Below, one piece after another: positions 22,492-30,740 of a stretch of DNA of 37,502 bases. Under the pieces are notes generated by a model. The model had not been told where the DNA came from and did no database searches. It saw only the letters and a program-made list of their open reading frames with translations. Source of the stretch: JBGLNJ01 sp964353405 (GTDB lineage Bacteria; Chloroflexota; Anaerolineae; Fen-1058); NCBI GenBank assembly GCA_964353405.1, contig CAYGWJ010000492.1, positions 1-37,502 of the forward strand, in the 5' to 3' direction. The position numbers and the translations under genes were made by a program. How positions within the stretch are numbered: the first letter of the stretch is position 1; each line of letters starts with the position of its first letter.

Positions 22492-23313
22492 CTAGCCTCC
22501 GCCTAGACCCAAGATGCGACGTGCTTCCGTCGGCGTTGCCACCGGGCGACCCAGTTCATCGGCTAGCCGAACAACGCGCGCCACGAGCGGCGCGTTACCC
22601 TCGCAAAGCACACCGCGGGTATAGTAGATGTTGTCTTCCAGTCCCACGCGCGCATGCCCGCCCAGCAGAATGGCCATCGTCGCCAGCGGCAGTTGCGCGG
22701 CGCCGATGCCCGCCACGCTCCACGTGCTGCCTGCCGGCACGCTCTCCGTCAAGTGCAGCAGGTTCTTGGGCGTTCCGGCGATGCCACCCGGCACGCCCAT
22801 CACAAAATCAAAATGCATGGGTGGAGTGAGCAGCCCTTCTTTGACCAACCGGAGCGCAGTGGCAATCATTCCGCTATCAAAGACTTCGATTTCCGGCTTG
22901 ATGCCTTGTTCGACGATGGCGCGAGCGAATTGTCGCACGAGCGGCAAGTCGTTCCAAAACACATCTTCGCCAAAGTTGACGGTGCCGGTCGTCAGGCTCG
23001 CCATGTCGGGCTTGAGGTGGATCGGCTGCAATCGCTCTTCGGCCGTCATGCCTACGGCCCCTCCGGTCGAGACCTGGATGATAACGTCCGGACAGCGAGC
23101 GCGCACCTCTTGGAGGATGCGGCGATAAACGGCGATGTCTTGGGTCGGCGAGCCATCGTCCGCGCGCGCATGAAGATGAACCATCGCCGCGCCGGCGCTA
23201 TAGGCGGCCAGGGCCTGGTCCGCAATTTCGGCGGGCGTCAACGGCAGGTAGGGCGTGTCGGCGCGGGTCAGTTCAGCGCCGACGACTGCGGCAGTGATGA
23301 TGAGCGGTTCCAT
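22492..23313 (-). CDS. kce: 3-keto-5-aminohexanoate cleavage enzyme (BKACE family)
   Basis: 273 residues, full length for the beta-keto acid cleavage (BKACE, DUF849) TIM barrel. Catalyses 3-keto-5-aminohexanoate + acetyl-CoA to 3-aminobutyryl-CoA + acetoacetate. Seen: ITAAVVGAELTR at the start, AAMVHLHAR around 42-50 with the H-x-H metal ligands, PEIEVFDSGMIATAL, FVMGVPGGIAGT and VGLEDNIYYTRG with the third ligand Glu. BKACE enzymes also include a dehydrocarnitine cleaver that yields betaine, an alternative worth keeping because an MttB gene is in the same operon. Flanking kdd and kal make the lysine-pathway assignment more likely. Confidence 0.9.
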   Translation of the reverse strand: MEPLIITAAVVGAELTRADTPYLPLTPAEIADQALAAYSAGAAMVHLHARADDGSPTQDIAVYRRILQEVRARCPDVIIQVSTGGAVGMTAEERLQPIHLKPDMASLTTGTVNFGEDVFWNDLPLVRQFARAIVEQGIKPEIEVFDSGMIATALRLVKEGLLTPPMHFDFVMGVPGGIAGTPKNLLHLTESVPAGSTWSVAGIGAAQLPLATMAILLGGHARVGLEDNIYYTRGVLCEGNAPLVARVVRLADELGRPVATPTEARRILGLGGG

Positions 23314-23316
23314 GCT

Positions 23317-23730
23317 TTAACCTTGCTGCTGCTTTTGCTTCTCGAAGGGTACCACGCAAGTTCCACTCGCACGCGCCACGAGCAGTGGTACGGGCAAAAC
23401 TTCTGCCGTCGAATCTGAAGCAGGGCTATACGCTGCGCGTATCACCTTGTGCGCCGTAAACGTCATGCGGCGTGAGGTTCGACCCACACTCGTCAACTGC
23501 GCCCGCACCTCCACATAGTCGCCTGCATAGACCGGCGCAAGGAACTCGACATTGTCATAGGCTCGAAACAGTCCTTCATCGCCGTCGTGGCGGATACATA
23601 ACTCGGTGGCGGCATCGCCGAACAGTTGGAGCAGTCGCGCGCCGTCCACCAGGCCGCCTCCATAGTGCGCTTCGTGTGCGCCGATGCGCAATCGAAGAAC
23701 AGACTCCCGTGTTTCTGGTGTGCTCGTCAT
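23317..23730 (-). CDS. kal: 3-aminobutyryl-CoA ammonia lyase
   Basis: 137 residues, single hot-dog fold. Removes ammonia from 3-aminobutyryl-CoA to give crotonyl-CoA. Characteristic stretches are RIGAHEAHYGGGLVDGARLLQLFGDAATELCIRHDGDEGLF, AYDNVEFLAPVYAGDYVEVRAQL and VGRTSRRMTF. Starts with an ATGA overlap to the upstream unknown gene and stops 3 bases before kce. Typical neighbour of kce and kdd. Confidence 0.9.
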   Translation of the reverse strand: MTSTPETRESVLRLRIGAHEAHYGGGLVDGARLLQLFGDAATELCIRHDGDEGLFRAYDNVEFLAPVYAGDYVEVRAQLTSVGRTSRRMTFTAHKVIRAAYSPASDSTAEVLPVPLLVARASGTCVVPFEKQKQQQG

Positions 23731-24074
23731 GGCAATAGCTCCGGCTTTTCAGGAGTGAAAGCAGAATGTCTGGAACAAGTGCGCTGCTGAAGGAAAGCGT
23801 CAAGAGTTCGGATGGCCAAGGGAATCTGATCTTGCGCCACGAGGGAGGGAATCTGAAAGCTCACCCCCTGGGGGCGGTCCATTCGATGCACCGCAGTGAT
23901 TCCCGCTTCTAGCAAGCAGTACGTGGCGTCAATCGCCATATCTGCCAAGTAGAATTCCACCGTCATCACCAGCTCACTCGGGCACACATCGCGGATGAGG
24001 GCGGGGTAACGAGTCTGCAATTGCTTCAGGCGACCCAGAAGATAGTCGCTTTGGGGCGCAATCTCATCTGACAT
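23727..24074 (-). CDS. Conserved-looking hypothetical protein at the head of the kal-kce-kdd operon
   Basis: 115 residues, mostly helical and acidic, with a C-V-P-like middle (RDVCPSELVMTVEFYLADMAIDATYCLLEAG) and HRMDRPQGVSFQIP. No signal peptide or membrane segment, and I do not recognise a family. The start has AAAGG ahead and sits 33 bases after the predicted transcription start; its stop overlaps the kal ATG. Its leading place in the operon suggests a pathway-specific role. It could be a small accessory subunit or a substrate-handling protein, but nothing in the chain shows catalysis. Confidence 0.65.
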   Translation of the reverse strand: MSDEIAPQSDYLLGRLKQLQTRYPALIRDVCPSELVMTVEFYLADMAIDATYCLLEAGITAVHRMDRPQGVSFQIPSLVAQDQIPLAIRTLDAFLQQRTCSRHSAFTPEKPELLP

Positions 24075-24113
24075 GAGCGCCTTTGGAGGAAACAGGCCAG
24101 TACATTAGCGCTC

Positions 24114-24143
24114 ATCATATCACGTGAAACCTGTCCAAGTAAA
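24114..24143 (-). promoter_or_regulatory. Promoter and CACGTG element of the catabolic operon
   Basis: Minus strand TTTACT (24143-24138), 18-base spacer, TATGAT (24119-24114). Four of six -35 bases and five of six -10 bases match the sigma-70 consensus. A CACGTG palindrome lies in the spacer at 24121-24126, where a bound regulator would block RNA polymerase. A further inverted repeat GTGTGCA/TGCACAC is at 24176-24192. The PucR-type regulator gene ends just upstream. Confidence 0.45.
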
Positions 24144-24175
24144 TAGCCAGAGTTCACATTCTTTGCGCTGGCCGA

Positions 24176-24192
24176 GTGTGCAGAATGCACAC
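24176..24192. repeat. Inverted repeat GTGTGCA-gaa-TGCACAC, possible operator
   Basis: Perfect 7-bp arms with a 3-base spacer, just past the pucR-like stop and about 35 bases upstream of the operon -35 box. Location and symmetry fit an activator site. No sequence-specific evidence ties it to PucR. Confidence 0.4.
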
Positions 24193-25820
24193 TACCGGTT
24201 GGAAGCCAGCCGCCAATCTTTGAGGGCGATATTCAAGTTCAAGAGGACGTTGGGATCGTGGGTATCAAGGTGGGTCAGCGCTTCGATTTTGGCCAGCCTT
24301 TGCGCCAACGTATTACGATGCACGTAGAGGCGCTCGGCAGCTTGCTGCGCATTGGAGCCGGAATCCAGATAGATCTGGAGCGTGCTGACAAAGCTAGTGT
24401 TGTGTTGCGTGTCGTGTTCAGCCAGCATGCGGATAGCCTGATGAAAAGGATTCTTGGCCCTGATCTCGTCCGGCAAATGTCGCAGCCAGTACAACACGCC
24501 AAGTGAATCAAAGGAAACAACTCCGCCTTCCTTTGGTTGAAACACCAGGCCAATATCCAAAGCCTCAAGTGCCTGCCGATAGCTTTCCGAAAGTTGGTTT
24601 AGATGGTCGCCAGCCTGACCGACTCCAATGGATAGGTCATAGTTTTGCTGCCGGCCAGCCTCCCACAACGTGTTTGCCAACTGCAGGCCACAGTCAGTCC
24701 GATCACTCTCAATCAATACTGCCAAATCCTGAGCGCGCTCGACGACGGTGCCGCGTCGCCCCGCCACGTTCAACTGGTTCGTAATCATTCGAGACAGCGG
24801 CAGCAGATTGTTAGAGCGCGGCTCGCGCTGGCGGAGGATGATGACTTGCTGCTTGTTTCCCAGTCCGAGCGACCGGACTCGCTCAGCCAGGTCTGTGTGA
24901 ACCGCCGGGCTGCGCAGCAGCTCGTCCAGCAGAGAGCTTTTGAGACGCTGTTCAGTCGCGTACACGGCGCGCTCGCGCAAGAGAATGAGGGCAGCCACCG
25001 TCGCCGCGTGCTCGATCGTCACCATGTCCATCTCATCTGTCAGCCGATTGTGAGCGATCAACCACACATAGCCCAGTCGCTCTCCCCCGGCAACGATAGG
25101 GGCGATAATGCGCTCGAACGTCATGCCCTGCTCGGGCACAGGAGGAATGTAGACAGGATGAAGACTAATCTCAATTTTGGCGAGCAGGCCCTGCCGGGCC
25201 AGCTCGGCTATGAGCGCCGGCGGGCCCTGGCGATGCAGAATACTCTCTTCGCGCGCTGGATCGGTCTCACCGTGCGTGGCATAGGCCAGCACCCGAAAGG
25301 CCAGGTCTTCAATCGTCACAGGGCATTTCACCAGGTCGGCCAGCTTGCGGGCCAACTCGTTCAAGTCGGCCCCACTCAGAACCACCTGCGTCAGAGCGTT
25401 ATGGACCTCCAACGATTGTCGCATCAAAGCATAGCGCTCTTGCACGATGTGCTCTGAGAGGGCACGGGTGACCTCGATGAAGGGCACTTGCCAGGGCAAC
25501 GTCAGCAGAGGAAAGTCAAGCTCATCGGCCTGATGGAGCATGACGGGCGGAATGTCGTGAAAGTAATGGCCGACGGCAACGACCATGCCCACCACGCCGG
25601 CTCGAGCCAATTGGGGAACGAGTGTATGCTGCAATTCCGGTCTGTCTTTCAGACCAAACGCCGTGGTGAACAGCAACTCGCCCTCACGGACCCACTCGGC
25701 CATGTCGGGAATGTCCACCATGTGCACCCATTGGATGGTCTTTTCCAATCCTCGCCGACCCGCTACAAGAGTCGCAGTGGACAAGGCTTCCATTTTCAGC
25801 GCCTGGGCTAAAGAAAGCAT
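24192..25820 (-). CDS. PucR-family transcriptional regulator
   Basis: 542 residues from the ATG at 25820 (AGGT ahead; a longer frame to 25877 has no ribosome site). Residues 1-~125 are the PucR purine-catabolism-type sensing domain (LVAGRRGLEKTIQWVHMVDIPDMAEWVREGELLFTTAFGL). The middle is a GAF/GGDEF-like region as in other family members. The C-terminal ~60 residues are the PucR helix-turn-helix: LQIYLDSGSNAQQAAERLYVHRNTLAQRLAKIE. The family senses catabolic substrates and usually activates neighbouring degradation genes. It is the gene directly upstream of the 24.1-kb operon, same strand, with a 117-base gap, so it is the obvious regulator candidate. Confidence 0.9.
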   Translation of the reverse strand: MLSLAQALKMEALSTATLVAGRRGLEKTIQWVHMVDIPDMAEWVREGELLFTTAFGLKDRPELQHTLVPQLARAGVVGMVVAVGHYFHDIPPVMLHQADELDFPLLTLPWQVPFIEVTRALSEHIVQERYALMRQSLEVHNALTQVVLSGADLNELARKLADLVKCPVTIEDLAFRVLAYATHGETDPAREESILHRQGPPALIAELARQGLLAKIEISLHPVYIPPVPEQGMTFERIIAPIVAGGERLGYVWLIAHNRLTDEMDMVTIEHAATVAALILLRERAVYATEQRLKSSLLDELLRSPAVHTDLAERVRSLGLGNKQQVIILRQREPRSNNLLPLSRMITNQLNVAGRRGTVVERAQDLAVLIESDRTDCGLQLANTLWEAGRQQNYDLSIGVGQAGDHLNQLSESYRQALEALDIGLVFQPKEGGVVSFDSLGVLYWLRHLPDEIRAKNPFHQAIRMLAEHDTQHNTSFVSTLQIYLDSGSNAQQAAERLYVHRNTLAQRLAKIEALTHLDTHDPNVLLNLNIALKDWRLASNR

Positions 25821-26117
25821 GATCAGTACCTGAACGGCTTGAAGGCTGTCTGTGGCATGGCAGAGGCAAACCTGCATGTTGGCTCTGAGCGAACATCTCG
25901 ATCCGCCGCTACCCTATGATACCACAGATTGCCACGCGAATAGACCTTTTGAATTCATCATGATTCTTACCGGAAATGAATCGTTTTACGCCAAGCCCCA
26001 GCTTGTCGTCGGGCAAACGAGTTCCAAAGTCGCGCCATAAGAAGTATAATATCGCCTGGTGACAGAGACTCTCACGATTTGTAAGCCGCGTGAGGCAAGC
26101 GAAAAGGACATATCACC
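25821..26117. other. Divergent intergenic region
   Basis: 297 bases between pucR (leftward) and the decarboxylase (rightward). Holds the rightward promoter at 26022-26050. A leftward TATCAT at 25921-25916 could be the pucR -10 box, but no convincing -35 is seen. No gene supported. Confidence 0.45.
26022..26050 (+). promoter_or_regulatory. Sigma-70-like promoter for the decarboxylase operon
   Basis: TTCCAA (26022-26027), 17-base spacer, TATAAT (26045-26050). The -10 is perfect and the -35 moderate. Start near 26057, leaving a ~60-base leader before the ATG at 26118. Confidence 0.55.
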
Positions 26118-27572
26118 ATGTCTGAGAACCGCATCCAACTTTCCCCCAAAGGTAAACCCAAGCAAGATATCCTGGCGACGATGCAAGCGCTCCGAGAGAA
26201 AGATGTCAAATGGCGCGAGGGCAAAGTCTTTAGCCTGGTCTTTTACGCCGGCGACGAGGTGACCGACATTCTAAAAGAGGCCTACCTGATGTTCTTTTCC
26301 GAGAACGGCCTCAATCCCACGGCTTTTCCGAGCCTGAGAGAGTTGGAGACACAGGTCGTCGCCATGGTGGCGTCGCTCCTCAACGGCGATGGCGAGGTGG
26401 TGGGCAACATGACCTCCGGCGGCACCGAGAGCCTCTTGATGGCGGTCAAGACAGCCCGGGAATGGGCGCGCGTGCACCAGCCCGAAATCCAATCGCCGGA
26501 GATGATCCTGCCGCTTACGGCCCATCCCGCGTTTGAGAAGGCGGCTCACTATTTCGGCGTCAAGCCCGTTCACATTCCCGTCCGAGCGGATTTTCGCGCA
26601 GATGTCGAGGCGGCAAAAGCTGCCATCACGCCGCGCACGATTCTCATGGTCGGCTCCGCGCCTTCCTATCCGCACGGCGTCATTGACCCGATTGCCGAGT
26701 TGGGGCAAGTGGCGCAGGAACATCATCTTCTGTTTCACGTGGATGCGTGTGTGGGTGGGTTGGTGCTGCCCTTTGTCCGGCGCCTGGGCTACCCTGTGCC
26801 CGAGTTCGATTTCAAGGCGCCGGGCGTCACGTCCATGTCGGCGGACTTGCACAAGTACGGTTACGCGGCCAAAGGCGCATCGGTCATTCTCTACAAGAAC
26901 AAGGACCTGCGCCGCCACCAATTCTTTGCCTATACCGATTGGCCGGGTGGTATCTATGCCTCGGCCACGATGGCCGGGACCCGGCCCGCCGGCCCGATCG
27001 CGGCGGCCTGGGCAGTGATGAATTTCCTGGGCGAAGAGGGCTACCTGACGCTAGCCGATAAGGTGATGAAAACGGCGATCAAGCTGCGTGAGGGGATCGC
27101 GGCCATTCCCGGGCTCAAGGTGCTGAGCAATCCAGACATGAGCGTCCACGCCATTGTTTCCGACCGGTTCAGCATCTACGAAGTCGGCGACGAGATGACG
27201 CTGCGCGGCTGGCACCTGGATCGCCAGCAGTTCCCGCCCAGCCTGCACATGACCATCACTCCGGCGCATGCCAGCACCGCGGATGATTTCCTGCGCGACC
27301 TGACTCAGGCTGTAGAGTTGGTCCAAAAGCCGAGCCTGAACAAGATCGGCAATGCCTTGATGGTTTCGTTGGCGCAGGCGGCGGTCAAGCTGTTGCCGGA
27401 AAAACTCGTGAGCCGCCTGACCTCTAAAGCGTCCTCTCTGCTGGGCGGCGGGGGAACAGGGCTGCCGGAGCGTTCAGCGGCGATGTACGGCATGCTGGGC
27501 ACATTGCCTAATCGGGGCGACATGACCGAACTTTGTCTGGATCTGCTCGACCAGATGACGCGAGCAGGTTGA
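26118..27572 (+). CDS. PLP-dependent decarboxylase, sphingosine-1-phosphate-lyase-like
   Basis: 484 residues, group II decarboxylase/aldolase fold. Landmarks match sphingosine-1-phosphate lyases closely: NPTAFPSLRELE, GNMTSGGTESLLMAVKTARE at about 94-113, a histidine-containing HPAFEKAAHYFG, HVDACVGGLVLPF, and the PLP lysine in SADLHKYGYAAKGASVILY followed by TDWPGGIYASATMAGTRPAGP. Eukaryotic SPL works on the membrane, but here no N-terminal membrane anchor is present. Substrate could be a long-chain base phosphate or an aromatic/acidic amino acid. First gene of a plus-strand operon; AAGGA lies 11 bases before the ATG. The C-terminal ~60 residues extend beyond the core. Confidence 0.85.
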   Translation: MSENRIQLSPKGKPKQDILATMQALREKDVKWREGKVFSLVFYAGDEVTDILKEAYLMFFSENGLNPTAFPSLRELETQVVAMVASLLNGDGEVVGNMTSGGTESLLMAVKTAREWARVHQPEIQSPEMILPLTAHPAFEKAAHYFGVKPVHIPVRADFRADVEAAKAAITPRTILMVGSAPSYPHGVIDPIAELGQVAQEHHLLFHVDACVGGLVLPFVRRLGYPVPEFDFKAPGVTSMSADLHKYGYAAKGASVILYKNKDLRRHQFFAYTDWPGGIYASATMAGTRPAGPIAAAWAVMNFLGEEGYLTLADKVMKTAIKLREGIAAIPGLKVLSNPDMSVHAIVSDRFSIYEVGDEMTLRGWHLDRQQFPPSLHMTITPAHASTADDFLRDLTQAVELVQKPSLNKIGNALMVSLAQAAVKLLPEKLVSRLTSKASSLLGGGGTGLPERSAAMYGMLGTLPNRGDMTELCLDLLDQMTRAG

Positions 27573-27579
27573 TTGCGGG

Positions 27580-27617
27580 ACGCAGTCCACGAAGGACACG
27601 AAGGGACACCAAGAAAG
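27580..27617. repeat. Short degenerate tandem repeat (CACGAAG type)
   Basis: The spacer between the decarboxylase and transporter genes holds imperfect 9-10 base units: CCACGAAG, GACACGAAG, GGACACCAAG. Such runs are a familiar type of intergenic repeat in several bacterial phyla. Confidence 0.45.
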
Positions 27618-27650
27618 TCACCCCTGTAAAGGTTAAAGGAGGGAAAAGAC

Positions 27651-29129
27651 ATGAGCGCCAGTCAATCGGCGGCACAACCAAAAGAGGGCCGGCTTCCGTT
27701 GTGGCTCAAATTGATCTATGGCTCCGGCGAATGGAGCTATGCCAGCTTTGGCACGCTGCGCCAGATCTTTTACGCCATCTTTCTCACCGATGTGGTGGGA
27801 TTGGATGCGCGCCTGGCGTCGTTTGCCGCGTTGGCGGGCATCATCTGGGATGCGGTCAACGATCCCCTCGTCGGAGTGATCAGTGACCGCGTCAAGACAC
27901 GCTGGGGTCGCCGCCGGCCGTTCTTGCTGTTCTTTTCGATCCCCTTTGGGCTGAGCTTTCTGCTCCTGTGGTGGGCGCCGCCGTGGCAGAATCAGATCGC
28001 GTTGATGCTGACCGTGATGGCCGCCTACATGCTCAGCGACACGTTTCAGACGCTCGTCTCGGTTCCCTACAACACGCTGACGCCCGAGATCACGCCGGAC
28101 TATGACGAGCGCACCACGCTGACCGGCTTTCGCATGTTCTTTAACCTGCTGGCTTCACTCACGACAGCGGTCGCCGCGCCGATGATCGTCAAGGGCGCGG
28201 TTCAGGCGGGCACAACGCTTCAACAGGGTTACATCACCGTCGCCGCGCTCTTTGGTGGCATAGCGGCGCTGCCTTTCCTCCTCATCTTTGCTGTCGTTCG
28301 CGAGCGGCCCCGCGACCCAACCGAGACGCAAGAGCCAGCGCCCTTCCGAGAGACGCTGCGCGCTGCCTGGCAAAACATTCCCTTTCGTTTTGCCACTGGC
28401 ATCTATATGCTGAATTGGATTACGTTTGACCTGGTGGCGCTGATGCTGCCCTTTTTCCTGCTCTACTGGGTGTCTCAGGGGGACCTGACAGCTTCGGTGA
28501 GCGTTTTCGGCGACAAGATCGTGCTCGATTCTGTAGTATTGGGCTTGCTGTTGATCACCGCGGTGGTCGCGCTGCCCTTGTGGATGTGGCTCTCGCATCG
28601 CTTTAGCAAGCGCAGCGCGTACATCATCGCGATGAGCTTTTGGGCCGTCGTGCAGATGCTGATCCTCACTGTTCGGCCTGGACAAGTCAGCTTTATCCTG
28701 GTGCTGGCTGTTCTGGCCGGAATGAGCGTGTCTTCGGCTCACGTTTTGCCGGATGCGATTTTCCCCGATGTGCTCGAATGGGACGAGCTGCGCACGCGCC
28801 GGCGCCGTGAGGGGATTTACTATGGGATGAAGAATTTCGTCCGCAAGATGGCGGGCGCGCTGGCGATTTTCTTTGCCCTCCAGGCGCTGGGCTGGTTCGG
28901 GTATCTGTCGCCGCCGAGGGGGGCCGCGCTTTTCCAACAATCAGGCTCGGCGCTTACGGCCATCCGGATCATGACCGGGCCGGTCGGGGCGTTGTTGCTG
29001 TGCAGTGCCATCGTCGTCGCGTGGTTTTATCCGCTGACGCGCGAGCGTCACGCTCGCATCCGCCGCCTGCTGGCTCGCCGCCGAGAGATCGAGGTTCAAC
29101 ACCGGGCCAGTGATGCCACGACGGCCTAA
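27651..29129 (+). CDS. GPH-family (glycoside-pentoside-hexuronide:cation) symporter
   Basis: 492 residues, about 12 membrane helices. The N-terminal WLKLIYGSGEWSYASFGTLRQIFYAIFLTDVVGLDA is the family opening, and the loop DAVNDPLVGVISDRVKTRWGRRRPFLLF at about 66-93 is the GPH signature between helices 2 and 3. Moves a sugar, glycoside or similar solute with H+ or Na+. An AAAGGAGGG ribosome site precedes the ATG. It lies between a decarboxylase gene and kinase genes, so its cargo may not be a simple sugar. Confidence 0.88.
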   Translation: MSASQSAAQPKEGRLPLWLKLIYGSGEWSYASFGTLRQIFYAIFLTDVVGLDARLASFAALAGIIWDAVNDPLVGVISDRVKTRWGRRRPFLLFFSIPFGLSFLLLWWAPPWQNQIALMLTVMAAYMLSDTFQTLVSVPYNTLTPEITPDYDERTTLTGFRMFFNLLASLTTAVAAPMIVKGAVQAGTTLQQGYITVAALFGGIAALPFLLIFAVVRERPRDPTETQEPAPFRETLRAAWQNIPFRFATGIYMLNWITFDLVALMLPFFLLYWVSQGDLTASVSVFGDKIVLDSVVLGLLLITAVVALPLWMWLSHRFSKRSAYIIAMSFWAVVQMLILTVRPGQVSFILVLAVLAGMSVSSAHVLPDAIFPDVLEWDELRTRRRREGIYYGMKNFVRKMAGALAIFFALQALGWFGYLSPPRGAALFQQSGSALTAIRIMTGPVGALLLCSAIVVAWFYPLTRERHARIRRLLARRREIEVQHRASDATTA

Positions 29130-29163
29130 CCGGTTTCTTTTTGTATCGTCAAGGGAGCAGACA

Positions 29164-30723
29164 ATGGATCAACTTGTCGGCAAGACCCTGGGCCAATACC
29201 AGATCATGGCTGAGGTAGGCCATGGCGGCATGGCGACCGTCTACCGGGGCTACCAGACCTCGCTCAACCGCTCTGTCGCGGTCAAAGTGTTGTCGGGCGA
29301 GCTGGCGCGCAATGTTGACTTTCGTGAGCGCTTCCAGCGCGAAGCGCACGCTGTGGCTCAACTGGCGCACCCCAATATTCTCCCCGTGTATGATTTCGGC
29401 GAGGATCAGGCCAGTGGTGCGGTCTACCTGGTCACACAATTTGTGGACGGCGGGACGCTGGCAACGCGGATGAAGAACCCGTTGCAGCCAAATGAGGCGG
29501 CGCGCATCGCTGCCCAGGTGGCCCGCGCTTTGGATTGCGCTCATGCTCGCGGCATTGTCCACCGCGACGTCAAACCCGGCAATGTGCTGATGGGGCGTGA
29601 CGATCACCCATTGCTGGCTGATTTCGGCATTGCCAAGATCATGGCAGAAACTCGACTGACACAGACGGGCGCCAGCATAGGCACGCCGCAGTATATGGCG
29701 CCGGAACAGGCGCAGGGTTCGCCAGCGGACCATCGCAGCGATATCTATGCGCTGGGTGTGATGCTGTACGAGATGCTCGCTGGCGTGTTGCCGTTCCAGG
29801 CCGATACTCCGGTGGGATTACTTCATCAGCACGTCCACGAGCCACCGCCCCCATTGCGCGAACGTGCTCCCCAGGTTTCCAGGCAACTCGAAAAGATCGT
29901 CATGCGCGCGTTGGCCAAAGACCCAACCGAGCGGTTTGCCACGGCGGGTGAGATGGCCGATGCGTTGGAAGATGAGATTGCGGGCAGACGCAAGTTGTTT
30001 GGCATTGGCCGTCGCCCTGCGACGGGGACTGTCGAGCACACCCAGGCGACCGCATTGCCGACGCCAGGCTCTGCAACGGACGTTGTTGACTCGTTGCCCA
30101 CTTCGCCTCCCGTTGCTCGTGCGCTGACTGCGATTGCAGGACCACTGGCGCGGCTCGGTCGTGCTGTCTCCAAACGCAAAGTCGGCCAGGCCACGGTAGG
30201 CTTGGGGCGCTGGCTGTTGCGCGCGGTCCTGAGTGCATTGGCTGTGCTGGTTGTGGTCGGCGTCGTTTTGCTTGTGGGCGCGGCATTCGCCCTGGGTGCA
30301 GTTGCCGAGCAGTCCCTGTCGAGCCAGCGCTGGGTCTTTGATAACTTGGCGCCCGGCTACACAGAGCGCGTGGCCTGCGCCGACATTCAAGGCGGTGTCA
30401 GCCAGGCCCTCCAGCCTTACTTGCTGGAAGCTTTGACAGATGTCGGGGCTGTATGTCGTCCCCCTGATCTCTTAGAATTGGGCGGCAGATTCCGCGGCAC
30501 GCCGGTCTCTTTGAGTGTTCGCCTTCGCGCGGCCAACCATGTGCCGGCCATTCAACTGGAACGCTTGAACAACGTTCCACTTTACCTGGTGGGCGGGCTT
30601 GTCTCTGACGGGGTCAATCGCGGGATGGCAAAGTCGTGGGCGAATGCGCCTGTGCGGGTGAGCACCTTCTCGGTATCCGAGGATGGCATTGAGATGGTGT
30701 ATGAGGAGAACCCGGTGAGATGA
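29164..30723 (+). CDS. PknB-type serine/threonine protein kinase, membrane-anchored
   Basis: 519 residues from the ATG at 29164 (AAGGGAG upstream; the frame extending to 29110 overlaps the transporter). Kinase domain 12-~270: glycine loop GHGGMATVY, ATP lysine K41, catalytic H133-R134-D135 with K137 and N140, D153-F154-G155, and GTPQYMAPEQ. All catalytic residues are present. A juxtamembrane linker leads to one transmembrane helix at about 352-380, then an ~135-residue extracytoplasmic domain of no known family that has two cysteines. The first 14 residues are identical to those of the next kinase, so the pair arose by duplication. Likely relays an external signal. Confidence 0.92.
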   Translation: MDQLVGKTLGQYQIMAEVGHGGMATVYRGYQTSLNRSVAVKVLSGELARNVDFRERFQREAHAVAQLAHPNILPVYDFGEDQASGAVYLVTQFVDGGTLATRMKNPLQPNEAARIAAQVARALDCAHARGIVHRDVKPGNVLMGRDDHPLLADFGIAKIMAETRLTQTGASIGTPQYMAPEQAQGSPADHRSDIYALGVMLYEMLAGVLPFQADTPVGLLHQHVHEPPPPLRERAPQVSRQLEKIVMRALAKDPTERFATAGEMADALEDEIAGRRKLFGIGRRPATGTVEHTQATALPTPGSATDVVDSLPTSPPVARALTAIAGPLARLGRAVSKRKVGQATVGLGRWLLRAVLSALAVLVVVGVVLLVGAAFALGAVAEQSLSSQRWVFDNLAPGYTERVACADIQGGVSQALQPYLLEALTDVGAVCRPPDLLELGGRFRGTPVSLSVRLRAANHVPAIQLERLNNVPLYLVGGLVSDGVNRGMAKSWANAPVRVSTFSVSEDGIEMVYEENPVR

Positions 30724-30740
30724 GAGGTGGGTGAACCGCT

